From Planctomycetota bacterium (GTDB taxonomy: Bacteria > Planctomycetota > Phycisphaerae > Sedimentisphaerales > Anaerobacaceae): a DNA stretch of 9,169 nt. The stretch covers positions 1 to 9,169 of the forward strand of contig JADFHU010000172.1 of NCBI GenBank assembly GCA_022567055.1, written 5' to 3'. The notes beneath the pieces were generated by a model, which saw only the letters and a list, made by a program, of their open reading frames with translations, was not told the DNA's origin and did no database searches. Positions 1 to 6,506 of the stretch are shown piece by piece. Both the position numbers and the translations under genes were made by a program. How positions within the stretch are numbered: the first letter of the stretch is position 1; the number at the start of each line of letters is the position of its first letter.

Positions 1-276
1 TTCGACGGTCAATGGACCGACTTGGCGTTTGATGGGTTCGTCCAGCGCGCGGAGGCTGATCACGGGGGCTGCGTACGCCCGCTCGGCCAGCGCCGGGGTG
101 AAGGGAAACGTATCGTCAAACGCAACCGGTCTCAGCGTGACGCGAATGCTATGGGCGCCTGCGACGCGGATGTCGAGTTGAGCGGGTTGACCCAGCGTCG
201 TGATCTCCGCGGCATGGGCTGTGGCGGCAAAACCGACCCCAAAAACGGCGACCATCAAGTGTCGAATCACTGTCAT
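1..276 (-). CDS. Secreted glycoside hydrolase family 31-like protein, N-terminal part only (runs off left edge)
   Basis: The reading frame is open from the start codon to base 1 (92 codons) and lacks its 3' end. It begins with a Sec signal peptide: a short basic start (MTVIRHLMVA), a hydrophobic core (VAVFGVGFAATA) and a likely cleavage after AHA. The mature start (AEITTLGQPAQLDIRVAG, then SIRVTLRP) resembles the N-terminal galactose-mutarotase-like beta domain that precedes the barrel in GH31 alpha-glucosidases and alpha-xylosidases. The catalytic domain would lie outside the window, so the enzyme specificity cannot be told. Start choice: two ATG codons are adjacent (277-279 and 274-276). 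AAGGAG at 282-287 lies only 2 bases from the first but 5 from the second, so the second is preferred. An ATG at 288-290 runs into a stop after four codons. It lies 62 bases downstream of the HEPN remnant stop. The family call rests on recalled similarity of the N-terminus only. Confidence 0.6.
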   Translation of the reverse strand, partial: MTVIRHLMVAVFGVGFAATAHAAEITTLGQPAQLDIRVAGAHSIRVTLRPVAFDDTFPFTPALAERAYAAPVISLRALDEPIKRQVGPLTVE

Positions 277-281
277 CATCG

Positions 282-287
282 CTCCTT
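282..287 (-). promoter_or_regulatory. Ribosome binding site of the GH31-like gene
   Basis: AAGGAG is read on the minus strand. It lies 5 bases from the ATG at 274-276 but only 2 bases from the ATG at 277-279, and so favours the inner start codon. Confidence 0.6.
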
Positions 288-338
288 CATTACGGTCAAC
301 CCGTGCTGTGATACAATCGCTGCTCATCCGACCACTGA

Positions 339-476
339 CTATGCCTCCTCATTCAACACCTCTTCGGGCAACAATTCCCTGACCTTTTTGCGTACAGCTT
401 GAGCAAGAACAACTGCCTGCTCTGCTTTTCCGACCCATTGTCGTACCAGTTTAAGTATCTCAGGCTGCTCTTTCAT
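339..476 (-). pseudogene. HEPN-domain (HepT-like) protein remnant, internally deleted, 45 residues
   Basis: The start (LVRQWVGKAEQ, residues 10-20) matches the usual first helix of HEPN proteins paired with MNT nucleotidyltransferases. The end (AQAVRKKVRELLPEE, about residues 25-39) matches their usual last helix. Family members are about 110-140 residues. Here the roughly 80 residues between the two helices are missing, including the RX4-6H ribonuclease motif. The reading frame is kept across the junction. The DNA at the junction contains short GCAG/AGCAG repeats that could have aided the deletion. The start at 476 is supported by AAAGG at 483-487, 6 bases upstream. An in-frame start at 548 would lie inside the neighbour. 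The gene overlaps the 3' end of the MNT gene by 17 bases, the normal order for such pairs. As it stands it cannot be a working HepT nuclease. It may be dead, or a small helical partner of the MNT protein. Confidence 0.6.
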
Positions 477-798
477 AGAGAACCTTTCCTTCTCGCACTG
501 CCGGGCAGAGGAAATGACCGGTGACATTCTGAAAGCTTTCAAACTCATCAGGCGTCACGACAACTAAATCCAGAGACAGACTTCTGTCCGCAAGGGCCAG
601 ATCAATCGCGGCAGCCGTCCTGCGTTTTGAGCCGTTAACTTCCATGACCACCAGCAGATCAACATCGCTGTCCACGGCAAAAGTACCCCGTGCATAAGAA
701 CCAAAAAGAATGATCTTCATCGGGTGAAATTGCTCAATGATTTTATCCTTCATGGCTTCAATAGCTTTCATGACTTCTTGTCCATTTACGGCATCCAT
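460..798 (-). CDS. MNT-type minimal nucleotidyltransferase (MntA-like antitoxin)
   Basis: This 112-residue protein is a complete minimal nucleotidyltransferase of the DNA polymerase beta superfamily. The catalytic motif GSx10DxD is intact: G33-S34 in LFGSYARGT, then D45 and D47 in DSDVDLLVV. A third acidic residue, D77, stands in the strand LDLVVVTPDEF. The C-terminus (CPAVREGKVLYER) is typical of the family. In HepT-MntA toxin-antitoxin systems, MntA AMPylates the HEPN RNase HepT on a tyrosine near its active site and silences it. That is family knowledge, not shown here. The start is supported by AAGGGG at 807-812, 8 bases upstream. The downstream partner is a truncated HEPN remnant, so this may be an orphaned antitoxin. 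The whole domain is about 110 residues, so the gene is full length. Confidence 0.85.
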   Translation of the reverse strand: MDAVNGQEVMKAIEAMKDKIIEQFHPMKIILFGSYARGTFAVDSDVDLLVVMEVNGSKRRTAAAIDLALADRSLSLDLVVVTPDEFESFQNVTGHFLCPAVREGKVLYERAA

Positions 799-806
799 AG
801 GGTTGT

Positions 807-812
807 CCCCTT
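807..812 (-). promoter_or_regulatory. Ribosome binding site of the MNT gene
   Basis: AAGGGG read on the minus strand, 8 bases before the ATG at 796-798. It supports that start over the in-frame downstream ATG codons. Confidence 0.5.
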
Positions 813-858
813 ATCTTATCTACCTCAGCACTCTCAGAAGCACGCCATCTATTAAGCC

Positions 859-1045
859 CTTAGGAACCGCGCATAAATAATTGATCCATTTCTCATCTCA
901 TCTTCACGCCATCTTCAGTCGCTTCTCAATCGCGAGATCCTCGACGTAGAACAGCTACGCCTGTGGTTTCGCTCAATCGGGCGCGACTGAATCTGACGCA
1001 AATCTGAGCGATAAATGAAACACTTATTTCTGCGAGGCTCCTAAG
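859..1045. repeat. 187-base imperfect palindrome with ~36-base terminal inverted repeats (MITE-like element)
   Basis: The two ends are inverted repeats. Bases 859-894 compared with the reverse complement of 1010-1045 agree at 29 of 36 positions without a gap, beginning CTTAGGA/CCTAAG at the outer ends. The symmetry continues inside. TTCAGTCGC at 914-922 pairs perfectly with GCGACTGAA at 983-991. GCGA..CGTAG at 932-949 pairs imperfectly with 955-972. The centre is a hairpin, CGTAG (945-949), loop AACAG, CTACG (955-959). All arms share one centre, near base 952, so the element folds back on itself over its full length. It has no ORF of its own. I see no clear target-site duplication. Its right end lies 10 bases after the DUF1501 stop, so the hairpin could also terminate that operon. 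The family is not recognised. Confidence 0.75.
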
Positions 1046-1055
1046 CGAAGAAAGA

Positions 1056-2390
1056 TCAGGTGAAAAGTTCTTTGATAAGCTTCGCATCGTATACCAATTG
1101 GACAGGTTTTCCGGTTTCCGTATGCAGATGCTGGAACGGATCAATTCCCATTTTTGTGTAGACCGAAGCGACGAGGTCCTGTGGTGTATAGATATTGTCG
1201 GATGCGTAGTAGCCCTTGATATCGGTCGCGCCGACAACCTGGCCAGGCGGCACGCCTCCGCCGGCAATGTGAACACTCATGGCGCTGGACCAGTGGTCCC
1301 GGCCGCCGCGTTCGTTGATTTTTGGGGTTCGTCCAAATTCGCCCATCGTGATAACCAGGGTAGACTCGAGCAACCCCCGATCATCGAGGTCTGAGATAAA
1401 CGCAGCGAGCCCCTGATCGAGATCGGGAACCTTCTTATTCTTGAGTGATTTAAAGATATCCACGTGATGGTCCCAGCCACCGTAATAAATGTTGATGAAG
1501 GGAACCCCAACCTCCAGGAGCCGCCGGGCGAGGAGGAAGCGCTGGGCCAGGGCATTGCGGCCGTATTTGTCGCGCGTGGCATCCGTTTCCAGTGTGATAT
1601 CAAACGCGGCCTGAGCCTCACGCGAGGAAATCAAGTCGAAACCCTGTTCATAGTAGCTGTCGAAATCAACGGCCGGATCCTGGGCCATCTTGTCATTCAT
1701 CCGTAACATGCGATCGAGCGCATCCTTAAGCCTGCGTCGTGTCGTTGCGCGCCCCTGGCTGATGCCGGTAGGCAGGACGACGTCCCGGACCTTGAAGCCC
1801 TCTCTGTTGGGATCGCCCCCGATCACGAAGGGAGCGTGTTCTGCCCCCAGCATGTGCGGGCCGCCCGATCGGGCCTTCTTGGGAAGTGCAAAATAGGCGG
1901 GCATTTTATTGGGCTGGCCGCGGAAATACGAGACAACCGAACCCATGGATGGATGAAATGAGGCATTGGCGCCGCAGTTAACGGGCATTGGCGTGGGCAG
2001 ACCGGTCATCATATAGTGATTACCGGCGCCATGATTATTCTGGTTATGGCAAATCGAGCGGATGACGCAGGACTTGTCGGCGATCTTGGCAAGGTGTGGA
2101 AGAATCTCGCAGTATTCAATCCCGGGAACGTTGGTTTTGATGGGTTTGAATTCCCCACGAATCTCGGAAGGGGCATCGGGCTTGGGATCGAATGTTTCGT
2201 AATGACTCGGGCCACCGTCGAGCCAGATGATGACACAGCGCATGTCACCCGGTTTGACTTTACCGGCGTTGGGCGTAGCGGCCTGCAGACGCATCAGGTC
2301 CGTCATGCCGAGGCCGACGAGGGAACTCAAGCCGAGCTGAATGAAATCACGGCGCGACACACCATTACAATTGCGGCAAGAATTACTCAT
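1056..2390 (-). CDS. DUF1501 family protein, Tat-exported
   Basis: This is a full-length DUF1501 protein of 444 residues. The N-terminus is CRNCNGVSRRDFIQLGL (residues 5-21): a twin-arginine signal with a short hydrophobic stretch after it, so export in folded form is expected. Family motifs in order are WLDGGPSHYETFDPKP (56-71), HGAGNHYMMTG (120-130), GGWDHHVD (304-311), GEFGRTPKIN (350-359) and GGRDHW (362-367). DUF1501 is related to the alkaline phosphatase/sulfatase fold, and the Asp/His-rich motifs are where metal ligands would be expected. The reaction and substrate are unknown. The start is supported by GGGAG at 2398-2402, 7 bases upstream. It lies 17 bases after the DUF1553 gene stop and is the last gene of the operon. 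It is usually found next to DUF1549/DUF1553 proteins, as here. Confidence 0.93.
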   Translation of the reverse strand: MSNSCRNCNGVSRRDFIQLGLSSLVGLGMTDLMRLQAATPNAGKVKPGDMRCVIIWLDGGPSHYETFDPKPDAPSEIRGEFKPIKTNVPGIEYCEILPHLAKIADKSCVIRSICHNQNNHGAGNHYMMTGLPTPMPVNCGANASFHPSMGSVVSYFRGQPNKMPAYFALPKKARSGGPHMLGAEHAPFVIGGDPNREGFKVRDVVLPTGISQGRATTRRRLKDALDRMLRMNDKMAQDPAVDFDSYYEQGFDLISSREAQAAFDITLETDATRDKYGRNALAQRFLLARRLLEVGVPFINIYYGGWDHHVDIFKSLKNKKVPDLDQGLAAFISDLDDRGLLESTLVITMGEFGRTPKINERGGRDHWSSAMSVHIAGGGVPPGQVVGATDIKGYYASDNIYTPQDLVASVYTKMGIDPFQHLHTETGKPVQLVYDAKLIKELFT

Positions 2391-2397
2391 GTGAATT

Positions 2398-2402
2398 CTC
2401 CC
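2398..2402 (-). promoter_or_regulatory. Ribosome binding site of the DUF1501 gene
   Basis: GGGAG on the minus strand, 7 bases before the ATG at 2388-2390, in the 17-base gap after the upstream stop codon. Confidence 0.5.
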
Positions 2403-2407
2403 AAGAC

Positions 2408-4891
2408 TTAATGATTAAACACGAACTCAACGGAGTTGATCAAGGCCCACATGATGTCCTCGGCAGCCGATTTTCGGGTCAAGCCGGGGGCATCAAAAAG
2501 GATTTCCGCTGCAACTTCCAATTCCTCCGGCGCAGGGGGCCGGGAATAGGCTGCCAGATACACCTCATTGATGATGTCCTTCATGGATAACGCTTCATCG
2601 CCGACAAGGCGCGCAACTCGTCCTTTCTCGTGGGCAATTTTGGACTGGATACGATCTGAGTTCATGAGGTGAAGCGCTTGTACCAGGCTGCTTGAGGGGT
2701 CCCGATCACAGGTACAGTCTTCGCTGGAGTCGGGTCTTCCGAAAGCATCGAGAAACTCGGATCCAATATTATTGCTCCAGGTTTCGATCGCGCGTGAACC
2801 CGAGGGGAGGCCTTGCAAGACCTCTGGAACTTCCGTCAGGTCGCTTACCGCATCGAGGAGAACCTCGGCTCTAAGCCGTCGGCGATAGGATCGGGCAAAA
2901 TTCCTCGTATCTCCTATGTTAGTTTTTCCGGGTTCGGAACTCAGTTGATAGGTCCGGGATTGCACAATTCTCCGGATTAGATGTTTGAGGTCATAATCGT
3001 GAGCGATGAAATCGCGGGAGATCCACTCAAGAAGCTCGGGGTTCGTCGGCGGATTGGATGCCCTGAAGTCGTCGACAGGATCAACGATGCCTCTTCCCAT
3101 AAGTTCGGACCAGATCCGGTTTACGATGGCGGGTGCAAAATAGGGGTTATCCGGATCGGCCATCCAGTCAGCCAGTTTCTCCCGCGGGTCCACGCCGGGT
3201 TCAATGTCGAGCGCTTCGCCCGCAAGGGGCGTGGGCTTCATGACTTCGCCGGAGACCGGATGTTTCACTTTGCCCCCGGGTTTATGAAAAATGAACTCCG
3301 TGCTGCCTGAAATGGGCGGGGAGATTCCTTTGCCCTTGCGGCCGACCTCCCCGAAGAAGGCAGCCAACTGGTAGAAGTCCTTCTGGCTCCACTTTTCGTT
3401 GGGATGATGATGACACTTGGCGCATTCCATCCGGACCCCGAGAAAAATCCGGCTAATGAGGGTGGTCACATCTTCCGGCTTGCGTCGATCCCGGAAGAGG
3501 ACTGAAGGGCCGTCACGATGGGTGGTACCCTGCGCCGTTATAATTTCACGGACAAACTGATCGTATGGTTTATTTTCGCGAAGGCTCCTGCGAATCCAAA
3601 GATCGAATACCCGAACGCTCTTGACCCCGACGCGTGCGGGGTTGGGACGAATCAGATCCCCCCATTTTGTGGCCCAAAAATCGGCATAGCGCGGGTCCTT
3701 GAGAAGATGATCGATCAGCTTATGGCGTTTTTCCGGATCCTTATCAGCCGCGAATGCCAGAGCTTCATCAACCGTTGGCAGCGCGCCGACCACATCGAGT
3801 GTCGCCCTGCGGAGGAAGGTTGAATCATCACAAAGGTCTGATGGGAGTATCCCGAGCTTCCTGTAGCGCAGATAAACCAGTCGATCGATGTCATTCTCGA
3901 TGGGTAAAACATGGTAGAATTCATCGGGGATTCGTACCTCAGGGGGGATAGTGGCGAGACTGACGGCGACAAGACCCATATAGCGGGCCACGACGGTTCC
4001 TTCGCCGGAGTGCCGGCCCAGCGTGATTCGTCCGGAAGCATCTGCCGTTGCGATTTCTTTAGCTTCAGAAGAAAACCCGGATAATTCAGTGACATCACGA
4101 ACGGTTCCATCCGAGTAGCTGGCCTGGACGACGAGTCGCTGGCGCGCGCCCTGCGCATATCGGCCCTCTTTCGGATAGGCATCGATCGCAACGAGTTCGG
4201 GTTCTTCCGGGTTTTCGTATGCCATCCCATTGCGGATCCAGGTCTCGAGGGTTCTATAAAAATCAGAGTCCTTTTCGAAGCGCTTCCCACCGCCATGCTC
4301 AATGCTTTGGGTGGGCTTGAGAAGAATGAGACTTCGCTGGGGGTCTGCGGGAAAGACCCGTCGGCCGCGGGCGTCCTTAACGATCTCCCGGAAATCAGAT
4401 TTCTTGTCGAAGGCAAACACCGACAGTTTGAATCCGGCCTGACCTGAGGCGTTTGCGTGACATTCTCCGGCATTGCATCCGGCGCGACTCAAAACGGGGA
4501 GAATGTCATTCTTGAAACTGAGCGACTTAAAGGCAGCAGGGATAACCTTAATGGCAACACTCGTAGAGAAATCCTGATACCGAACAACGAGACGGGTCTC
4601 GCCTTCGGCCAGGGCCGTTACCGTCCCGCTGTCATCAATCGCGGCAACAGCGGTATTGATAACCCGGCATTCGACTTCGCCCGTCTTATCCATCAGGAAG
4701 TCTGACCTTGTTCGGGCCGTGACGACTGTGCCATGGGAAGTCCCGATCACAAGCGAGCCCAACCGAGGTGGATGGATCTGAATCGACTCGATGGCATCCC
4801 CTGACGGCGTGCTCCCCGCTGCAAGCAGGGAGGCGAACAGGATAAGGGTCGATATCAGAAGCAGGGTAGTCGTATGGAGACGTCTCATCAT
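2408..4891 (-). CDS. Big2-like / PSCyt2-DUF1549 / PSD1-DUF1553 multidomain protein
   Basis: This 827-residue exported protein of the PVC phyla starts with a signal peptide (core LLLISTLILFASLLAAG, residues 10-26). A bacterial Ig-like Big2-type domain follows (about 33-118, ending in DDSGTVTALAEGETRLVVRY). Next is a small cytochrome-like segment with GCNAGECHA, where C139, C144 and H145 form a CxxxxCH site. A second Ig-like stretch covers about 232-317 (YSDGTVRDVT). DUF1549 (about 328-540) contains CAKCHHHP, with C490, C493 and H494 forming a CxxCH haem-binding motif. DUF1553 (about 566-825) contains NRIWSELMGRG and ends in the typical NSVEFVFNH. Its function is unknown; it probably works with the DUF1501 protein encoded next. 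Its start overlaps the upstream stop as ATGA (4888-4891), and the Shine-Dalgarno sequence is weak, so translation is probably coupled. A second ATG follows directly (MMRR). Confidence 0.92.
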   Translation of the reverse strand: MMRRLHTTTLLLISTLILFASLLAAGSTPSGDAIESIQIHPPRLGSLVIGTSHGTVVTARTRSDFLMDKTGEVECRVINTAVAAIDDSGTVTALAEGETRLVVRYQDFSTSVAIKVIPAAFKSLSFKNDILPVLSRAGCNAGECHANASGQAGFKLSVFAFDKKSDFREIVKDARGRRVFPADPQRSLILLKPTQSIEHGGGKRFEKDSDFYRTLETWIRNGMAYENPEEPELVAIDAYPKEGRYAQGARQRLVVQASYSDGTVRDVTELSGFSSEAKEIATADASGRITLGRHSGEGTVVARYMGLVAVSLATIPPEVRIPDEFYHVLPIENDIDRLVYLRYRKLGILPSDLCDDSTFLRRATLDVVGALPTVDEALAFAADKDPEKRHKLIDHLLKDPRYADFWATKWGDLIRPNPARVGVKSVRVFDLWIRRSLRENKPYDQFVREIITAQGTTHRDGPSVLFRDRRKPEDVTTLISRIFLGVRMECAKCHHHPNEKWSQKDFYQLAAFFGEVGRKGKGISPPISGSTEFIFHKPGGKVKHPVSGEVMKPTPLAGEALDIEPGVDPREKLADWMADPDNPYFAPAIVNRIWSELMGRGIVDPVDDFRASNPPTNPELLEWISRDFIAHDYDLKHLIRRIVQSRTYQLSSEPGKTNIGDTRNFARSYRRRLRAEVLLDAVSDLTEVPEVLQGLPSGSRAIETWSNNIGSEFLDAFGRPDSSEDCTCDRDPSSSLVQALHLMNSDRIQSKIAHEKGRVARLVGDEALSMKDIINEVYLAAYSRPPAPEELEVAAEILFDAPGLTRKSAAEDIMWALINSVEFVFNH

Positions 4892-6267
4892 TGTTCCGGC
4901 CCGGCGAGGGCTACCCTGTTGCCGTCGGGATCCCAGCTATAAACAATTCCATCGTGACAACCCCCGAAAAAGGTTTTCCCGTCTGTCGTCGCCGTAACGG
5001 CATAAACAACATCAGGGGCCTTCCTGAAGGTCTTCTGCGGCCTGTTTTTGGATTCGGTGGAGAGGCGCAAGATTCCATCTTCGCAGGCTGAGGCAATCTG
5101 ATTGCTCTGGCCGGTCCAGTATAGTCCCGTGATGGCGGCCGGGTGTCCCCGGATCGTCATTTTCTGTTCACCGGTCGCGATGTCCCATATCTTGAGCTGA
5201 TTGTCCGATCCCCCGGTGGCCAGTAATTCGCCTTTGGCGTTTACGGCTAACGCCAGGACGTAATCCGTATGTCCCTCAAATTTTGAGATGAACTCGAAGC
5301 TTTTTACGTTCCAGCACTTGACCATCCTGTCGACACTTGTACTGAACAATTGACCCTTCACGGCGTCGAACAGAAGGGCCGTAATGACATCCTCATGGGC
5401 ATCCCATCCGGCTGCAAGCGTGTAGTTCGAAGTATCCCAGACCTTGATGCCTGCTGGCTGGGTAACAAAACCACTCGACGAGAAGAGTTGGTGTCCGTCA
5501 TCGGAGAAGGTCAGCGCGGTCACGCGTCCTTCGATGTTCTCCGTGATTTCGGCGATCACGTTCGTCGCCGGAATATTCCGGATCACAATGCGTGCGAATC
5601 CCCCTGACGCAAGGATCTTTCCGTTCTTGGTCCAGGCAATGGATTGAACCGCATCTGCATGAGAAACCAGGGTGTGAGTCAGGAGAGGTGGTGTCGTGGT
5701 TAAATCATAGATCAGGAGGGCATTACCATGGGATGCGGCCAGCTTCGACTCATCGGGAGAAAGCGACAGTGCGAGGGCCGGGCGATAGGACTCCGGCAGC
5801 GCTGAAAGAGAGGGGGATGCCAAAAACGCTGATTCGATTTTAAGCGCACTCTCAACCCAGGGAACGCCGAGATTTATCCAGTCCCGAATCGTCGATATCT
5901 GTTCCGGAGTAAACTGACCTTTGGGAGGCATGTGAACTTCGGCATCCGGATGGAGGTTGGCAAGCAGTCGACTCTCATCGGCCTTACCCGGTGCAACCAC
6001 CCGACCTTCGTCCCCGCCTTTAAGGAGATCCTCGCGCGTTGTGAGTTTCAGTCCACTCTTTGTTTTCCGACCACCGTGACAGGAGATGCAGTTATCCCGG
6101 ATCAGGGTCAAGGCTTCGCCCCCAAGTATAGAGGCCTCAGGCGAGAGCGCTTCCTCTGCGCAGGTCCTATCGGGTGGAGAGAGAAGGGCCAGGAGGCATA
6201 AGACAACCCAGCAGGTGAGGGGCCTGCTCCCTGAAGATTCATTGGGTAACATTCGACCATCGATCAT
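4888..6267 (-). CDS. PSCyt1 cytochrome c domain fused to a WD40 beta-propeller
   Basis: This 459-residue protein has a signal peptide (core CWVVLCLLALL, residues 19-29; likely cleavage after TCA at 37) and a planctomycete-type cytochrome c domain (about 45-140). It shows the haem site CISCHGG (C60, C63, H64) and a likely distal methionine in HMPPKG (M113). WD40 repeats follow from about 160 to 447. About seven blades can be recognised, with clear endings such as GIKVWDTS, QLKIWDIATG and IVYSWDPDG. The propeller probably docks partner proteins, for example the products of the next two genes. This is the first gene of the operon. The start at 6267 overlaps the stop of a small upstream ORF (TGATG) and has no good Shine-Dalgarno sequence. 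An in-frame ATG at 6250-6252 is possible and would give a shorter, cleaner signal peptide. The family call is firm; the role is inferred. Confidence 0.92.
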   Translation of the reverse strand: MIDGRMLPNESSGSRPLTCWVVLCLLALLSPPDRTCAEEALSPEASILGGEALTLIRDNCISCHGGRKTKSGLKLTTREDLLKGGDEGRVVAPGKADESRLLANLHPDAEVHMPPKGQFTPEQISTIRDWINLGVPWVESALKIESAFLASPSLSALPESYRPALALSLSPDESKLAASHGNALLIYDLTTTPPLLTHTLVSHADAVQSIAWTKNGKILASGGFARIVIRNIPATNVIAEITENIEGRVTALTFSDDGHQLFSSSGFVTQPAGIKVWDTSNYTLAAGWDAHEDVITALLFDAVKGQLFSTSVDRMVKCWNVKSFEFISKFEGHTDYVLALAVNAKGELLATGGSDNQLKIWDIATGEQKMTIRGHPAAITGLYWTGQSNQIASACEDGILRLSTESKNRPQKTFRKAPDVVYAVTATTDGKTFFGGCHDGIVYSWDPDGNRVALAGPEQ

Positions 6268-6467
6268 CAGGATATTCTATCCCACTTAAATGTTTGACAA
6301 ACTATTTTTAAGGATAGGAAGTTTGATTTCCATCTTTTAGAGGTAAAAGAATACCCCCCCAGTGTGAACAGATCAAGAGAGATAAGGGATCGGCAATAAA
6401 TAAGTTGGACAATTTGAGGTCCAAGTGTGCCCCATATTGGGTCGCGCCCGATTGTTTGTCGGGACAT
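6267..6467 (-). CDS. Possible small ORF of unknown function with perfect Shine-Dalgarno sequence
   Basis: The 66-residue frame starts at an ATG preceded by AAGGAGG (6474-6480) at 6 bases, the best ribosome binding site in the window. Its stop TGA (6267-6269) overlaps the ATG of the cytochrome-WD40 gene as TGATG, which would allow coupled translation. The product (beginning MSRQTIGRDPIWGTLGPQ, with a hydrophobic middle VQLIYCRSLISLDLFTLGGY) matches no family I know, and its composition is unremarkable. The DNA is AT-rich and contains inverted repeats and a candidate promoter, more like a leader than a gene. It could be a coupling leader peptide, the remains of a lost gene that kept its ribosome binding site, or chance. 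Evidence for a real protein is weak apart from the start and stop signals. Confidence 0.3.
   Translation of the reverse strand: MSRQTIGRDPIWGTLGPQIVQLIYCRSLISLDLFTLGGYSFTSKRWKSNFLSLKIVCQTFKWDRIS
6270..6282. promoter_or_regulatory. Inverted repeat next to the start codon of the cytochrome-WD40 gene
   Basis: GGATA, a 3-base centre and TATCC form a perfect 5-base-arm dyad 2 bases upstream of the ATG at 6265-6267. In mRNA it could form a hairpin directly before the start codon. In DNA it could be an operator half-site pair. It may be chance. Confidence 0.3.
6292..6302. promoter_or_regulatory. Perfect short dyad GTTTG-A-CAAAC
   Basis: An 11-base dyad with a single central base lies 24 bases upstream of the cytochrome-WD40 start, between that start and the candidate promoter. 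It could bind a regulator, but this is not shown. Confidence 0.25.
6348..6376 (-). promoter_or_regulatory. Candidate sigma-70-type promoter of the cytochrome operon
   Basis: On the minus strand TTGATC (6371-6376) and TATTCT (6348-6353) are separated by exactly 17 bases, each matching the consensus at 4 of 6 positions. The spacer contains a run of seven G. It would start transcription about 75 bases upstream of the cytochrome-WD40 gene, in an AT-rich gap. Promoters of PVC bacteria are poorly known, so this is tentative. Confidence 0.25.
6405..6463. repeat. Cluster of three short inverted repeats
   Basis: There are three successive dyads. TTGGAC/GTCCAA has 6-base arms and an 8-base loop (6405-6424). 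CCCA/TGGG has a 3-base loop (6431-6441). CCCGA/TCGGG has a 7-base loop (6447-6463). The last covers the first codons of the small ORF. None is followed by a T-run, so they are not a typical intrinsic terminator for the permease genes. They may be a structured leader or a binding region. Confidence 0.35.
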
Positions 6468-6473
6468 GCGATG

Positions 6474-6480
6474 CCTCCTT
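6474..6480 (-). promoter_or_regulatory. Perfect Shine-Dalgarno sequence AAGGAGG
   Basis: The motif is read on the minus strand, 6 bases before the ATG at 6465-6467 and about 26 bases after the end of the permease gene. It is the only reason to take the small ORF downstream of it seriously. Confidence 0.5.
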
Positions 6481-6506
6481 CAACTGAATGGTTGTTCTAT
6501 CAGGCT

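Noticed and set aside
22..402. Plus-strand ORF across the GH31-like start, intergenic gap and HEPN remnant
   Set aside because: It runs antisense to a frame with a signal peptide and ribosome binding site, crosses gene boundaries and resembles no family.
859..1045. Plain intrinsic terminator as the full explanation of the palindrome
   Set aside because: There is no T-run after a compact stem on the minus strand, and the element is far longer than any intrinsic terminator. It may still stop transcription.
2016..2411. 131-codon plus-strand ORF opposite the start of the DUF1501 gene
   Set aside because: It is antisense to conserved DUF1501 motifs and has no recognisable product.
3715..4473. 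252-codon minus-strand ORF inside the DUF1549/DUF1553 gene
   Set aside because: It is an out-of-frame shadow. Its product is rich in Arg, Ser and Pro with no domain, while the other frame carries clear family motifs.
6294..6299. TTGACA on the plus strand, a perfect -35 box
   Set aside because: No -10 box stands at 16-18 bases, and no plus-strand gene follows. It is part of the GTTTG-A-CAAAC dyad.
6354..6360. Run of seven C as a phase-variation tract
   Set aside because: The run is short, and the only frame that crosses it is the doubtful small ORF.
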